This document shows, piece after piece, positions 60,443 to 64,000 of a DNA stretch of 64,000 nt. The DNA comes from Anas platyrhynchos (Eukaryota > Chordata > Aves > Anseriformes > Anatidae): contig NC_092592.1 of assembly GCF_047663525.1 (NCBI RefSeq), forward strand, positions 20,596,001-20,660,000. The letters run 5' to 3'. A model generated the notes under the pieces. That model saw nothing but the letters and a program-made list of their open reading frames with translations, did not search any database and was not told the DNA's origin. Position 1 is the first letter of the stretch, and each line of letters opens with the position of its first letter. Made by a program: the position numbers and the translations under genes.

Positions 60443-62927
60443 GTAATTATTTTCTGTTTCCTTCTCCAGCACACAGCTGCAATGATCTCTTCCATGAACA
60501 AAGATAGTTGGCTGTGGTTTGCTTTGGAACGTGTTAGTACCATTTCTTGGTTGGCTGAAAGCTTAAATGTGGAGCAGGACTTTCTATCATCTTTACCCTG
60601 TGTTTGTGGTGGACTGGGCTCGATTTTCTTCATGATTCTTTTAGCTTAAAGGCAGAAGAAATAGTACCATGGGCAAACTCTACAGTGTGCGGAATAGTAT
60701 TTAAGCTTTGATAACTGTTTTCAGTGGCACTGTATCTGTTGAGTATGAGTGTGTGTGCGGGGCACTGATACATGTTTGCCATTTCTTTACGTGCTTTTCC
60801 AAATCAGGTTAGGGGAGCCTTTGTTTCCTGAAGTCAGTTTGCTGAATGCCTCGAATGGCACTGCCAGGTTTATGTGCTCAGCATTGGCTTGTAGCAGGGA
60901 AGGCAGCGAAACTTGGGTTTTGACAAATTTGAATGTACAACATTTCCTTAAAAGTGCCTTTGTGGACCAGTGTTTTGTTCTGAGATTTTCCATGTGGAGA
61001 TGTGGAAAATATTGGAATTAGTGAAGAGGTAAGTGAGGGACTTTATAAGGGAGATAAAATTTCCCATAAATGTGTTGTACTAATATAAAAATGACATGCT
61101 GAGGTAGAAAAAAATTGCATAAAATTAGGGATCACATTGTAAAGCCATCATATAACTACTACATGAAATAGGTTACCGTTGGGATGGGAACATCTCTCAA
61201 GCGTTGGACAAATGAGTAGGAAAATCCCTGGGCTTCTGCTACGTACAAATGCGGAGGGAGGTTCTAAGCTGTTGTTCTTCAGGGCCCAGGCACACTGCTT
61301 GGCACAGCTGGGTGTTTATTTTTCTGAATCATCTAGCAGGGAGTGAGAAACTATTGATCTGGTCTCTCATGCCAGTTCCCGTGTTATCAAGTATTTTTGT
61401 CTTTGCCCCCAGTTCGTTGTGTAACTCTCAGGAATACGGTTATTTCTAAATAACCCAATGAAGTAAGAAGCAGCGTTGCTGTAAGATTATGCACCCTGTT
61501 GCAAACATACCAAATCGAAACAACAAATCGGAGGCTCTCCCCTGATAAGGCATCATTTTATATTTTTCTTTCTTGTTTGCAGAGTCCTGAAGCAAATTAG
61601 TCTCTTTCGCTCAGAGAATATTTGTATATTTGAAGTGTTGTTGATAATTCAAACATGTTAATTAAAGCGAAGCCTGACAGATCCAGGATGTCTGTTCTGA
61701 GATTTGTGTGGTGGTGTTTCTGAAGCTTGGGGTGATGGACCAAAATTGTGTCCTCCTGGCTTTGCTTTTGCTAATGGACAAAAATCCTGATATTCTTTCT
61801 TCTCCCCCCACCCCAATGGAGTCCTTTAAATGTGCCTGCCTGATTGGAAGTGCTGAGATTAGCATTTCAGCTGTTTCCAGTCCTTTCCTTTCCTGTGGAT
61901 GTCCTGATGGGTTTTAAAACTGGGTTCCTCGTTTTCCTTTCATAGCTTCTGACAAAGTCTCATTAGCATCTACCATTTCACTAAATACTTGTTTGCAGAC
62001 ACGGCATCATCTGACTCTGGTCTCTTTATAAGTCCTGTTTATTCTCTACAAACAGCGGTGTCTGTTCATTCCTCTCCATCGTTACTTGTTTACACTCCAC
62101 TATATCTGGGCTATAGCTAGTGGAGAGAGAACAGCCCTGTAGTAGACTAATCTTGGTTTCTTTTTCTCAGACCATTAAAAATATTTCTCTTCTGGCTTTC
62201 TCTTTGGGTACATTAGATTTAAGCTTTTCCCTCAGGCTCCGTGAATGTAAATGTCTACTTTTTGCTTTCACACTTTCTCCCCATGTTCCATCTGGTTTTG
62301 CCCGTTTTGTGGGATCTTACTCTTGACTTTTTGTACTCGTCTTCTTTCTTAAGAAGCCTTCTTCACGAAGCAGGTGTGAAATGAAGGCATTTTATAAACG
62401 ATGTTATTTTGTCCAAGTCTCAAGTCCCAAAGAGTTTTGTTCTAGGCAGCTTATTCAAGCCCCTGATGCTTATTTAACAGAGTACAAGATGAGCTTTGTG
62501 TTCTGTTTAGAGCTGCAGGACTTTGCAGAAGTGCAGGAGATGAGTGTATTGTGGCATTGTCATGGGGGTGTCTGCTGGTACCCTGACACTGTATCTTTCT
62601 CTGAACTTACTTATGCTGGAAAAAAGAGGAAAGTGCCTTGATGAAGTTGTCTTGCATTGCAGATGCCCTGTTCTAACTAATGGTCTGTTCTCCTGTTCTT
62701 GAAAGCGCGCTTTGTGGAAAAGTACCTTGCTTTTGTCTTCTTTTTGGGGAGAAAAAAAAAAGTGTTTGCGCAAAACAAAGATCTAGAAGTGGTGGAGTTA
62801 TTTTTTTTTTCATCTCTGCAGGCCTCCTGCTTGACTAGGGCCAGATTGATCCTTAGAGTCTGAGGAAGGGAGTGATTCTGAGGGGCTGAAAATTAATCGA
62901 ATAATCTTCATTTTCAGGGTCGTCAGG

Positions 62928-63023
62928 ATGGTGGATAAAAACATCTACATCGTACAAGGTGAAATCAATGCGGTGGTGGGAGCCATAAAGCGTAACGCCC
63001 GATGGAGCACTCACACACATCTG
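62928..63023 (+). CDS. GBF1: GBF1, first coding exon (partial gene)
   Basis: The exon spans 62918-63023, with the ATG at 62928 after a 10-nt leader; acceptor TTTTCAG, donor CTG|GTGAGT. The 32 residues MVDKNIYIVQGEIN, AVVGAIKRNARWSTHTHL match the N terminus of Golgi brefeldin A-resistant guanine nucleotide exchange factor 1, remembered from human as MVDKNIYIIQGEIN followed by VVGAIKRNARWSTHT. GBF1 activates Arf1 at the cis-Golgi for COPI coat assembly. This segment begins the DCB dimerisation domain; the Sec7 domain lies in exons beyond the window. The exon ends in phase 0. The context CAGGATGG is a good start, and no upstream in-frame ATG lies in this exon. Confidence 0.95.
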
Positions 63024-64000
63024 GTGAGTTACCTTAGGTTGTTGCTACCTGTTCATGCTATGGCAGAAACCGTCTGGTTTTAGAAAACTCCCTCCATCTT
63101 TTTGGCACTCTGAGGAGTACTTTTGTAACTAAAGTTAGAATGCTTTTCTGCATTGTTTCATGGAAAGCAGTTTTGGTTTCTTGAGTGTTAGTGACGGTCA
63201 GAGGTACAAAGCTGGAAGTCTCCTACCTGTATACCCTGTAAACAAACAAACAAAACCTCTGATTTTATTCCACACAAGAATCATCTCATTTAGACTTTTT
63301 ATCTTCTATTTATCTTCTAGTATATCAGGAATTTTAAAAGTTTTTTTTTTTTAAGGGAAATATCTGTATATATATTTTGTACCCCATTACACTTGATGGT
63401 TCTGATCATGAAGCCATGAAATAACAGTTGCGGAAGTCGCTATATATGGCGGTAGTTTTAAATTTTTCACATGGCAAAGTATGTTTGTTTTAGCTCTGTT
63501 TTGTGAGTGCTAGTTGCACTCTTGAATGGAACCCGTTAATAGTTTCATACCTGTGCTATTAAAAGCCATTAGCACGACGTTTCTAAGTAATGGTGCCTTG
63601 GTCAGTTTATGGTTTCCACAGCGCAGATGTGTGCGCGTGGTGTGCTGCATCTGTGGTGCACTTCAGAATGCCATGTGAATAGCAGGTGGCTGTCACCCAG
63701 CCCAAGTGCTTTCAGTCTGTCAGAGGGCAGGGTTCCTTCTAACGGGCATTTCATTAGTGCTCACTGCCACCCCATAGGTGTGGCTGCAGATGTACATAGC
63801 TTGGAGAAACTGCTGTTCCTTATTTTAATATCCTAAAGATAAACTAAGGCTAAAGGATGCAGCTTTTCATATAAATTTCATAACGTGATTCTTTCTTCAA
63901 GTTATTTTAATGGCACCAAATGTCATTTTATTTCTGTTCCCATTACAATCTGCATAGATTAACATTATAGCAAATCCAGATGAGCCATTTCAATATGGTA
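63024..64000 (+). other. GBF1: GBF1 intron 2 (start)
   Basis: AT-rich sequence from the donor at 63024 to the right edge of the window. No further exon is recognised. Confidence 0.7.

Larger units (their letters stand above)
58665..62917 (+). other. GBF1: GBF1 intron 1
   Basis: An intron of about 4.2 kb from the CpG island to the acceptor TTTTCAG at 62911-62917. It contains a 19-bp C homopolymer at 60424-60442 and a possible decayed LINE fragment at about 59850-60010. No exon was seen. Confidence 0.6.

Overview
The window is vertebrate nuclear DNA, most probably from a bird. Genes are split into short exons with GT-AG introns. Promoters sit in CpG islands. The only well-preserved mobile element is a CR1 LINE ending in the octamer repeats typical of bird CR1. 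The gene order is NOLC1 (+), a UGT8-like glycosyltransferase (+), ELOVL3 (+), PITX3 (-), GBF1 (+). From memory this matches the human 10q24.32 block NOLC1-ELOVL3-PITX3-GBF1, except that the UGT8-like gene is not in the human block.

Layout: 1-272 is the end of NOLC1, followed by its 3' UTR to about 1.4 kb (possibly 2.2 kb). A CpG island at 3.0-3.6 kb is the likely start of the UGT8-like transcript, whose five coding exons lie at 7661-13334. From 14 to 23.9 kb is intergenic DNA holding a 1.5 kb 5'-truncated CR1 (minus strand, 17.49-19.02 kb) with an open reverse-transcriptase frame. ELOVL3 runs from a CpG island at 24 kb to a poly(A) signal at 29.98 kb. ELOVL3 and PITX3 converge across 30-34 kb. 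PITX3 has coding exons at 41.4, 37.0 and 35.6 kb. Its likely non-coding first exon is at about 53.6-53.8 kb, leaving a 12 kb first intron rich in enhancer-like, AT-rich islands. PITX3 and GBF1 are head to head. The GBF1 promoter island (57.9-59.1 kb) is preceded by a degenerate minisatellite. The first GBF1 coding exon is at 62928-63023 and the gene runs off the right edge.

The genes do not form a pathway. NOLC1 is a nucleolar chaperone, the UGT8-like protein a predicted ER glycosyltransferase, ELOVL3 an ER fatty-acid elongase, PITX3 a lens/midbrain/muscle homeodomain factor and GBF1 a Golgi Arf exchange factor. The two ER lipid-type enzymes are neighbours, but nothing in the sequence shows a functional link.

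I see no wholly new system. The most interesting item is the UGT8-like gene, which is intact and has Gln where UGT8 has His in the sugar-donor motif. Other points are a paired twin splice-site choice in ELOVL3, the GBF1 minisatellite, and candidate regulatory islands in PITX3 intron 1. Exon boundaries were read by eye from splice consensus plus remembered family sequences; no alignment was run.
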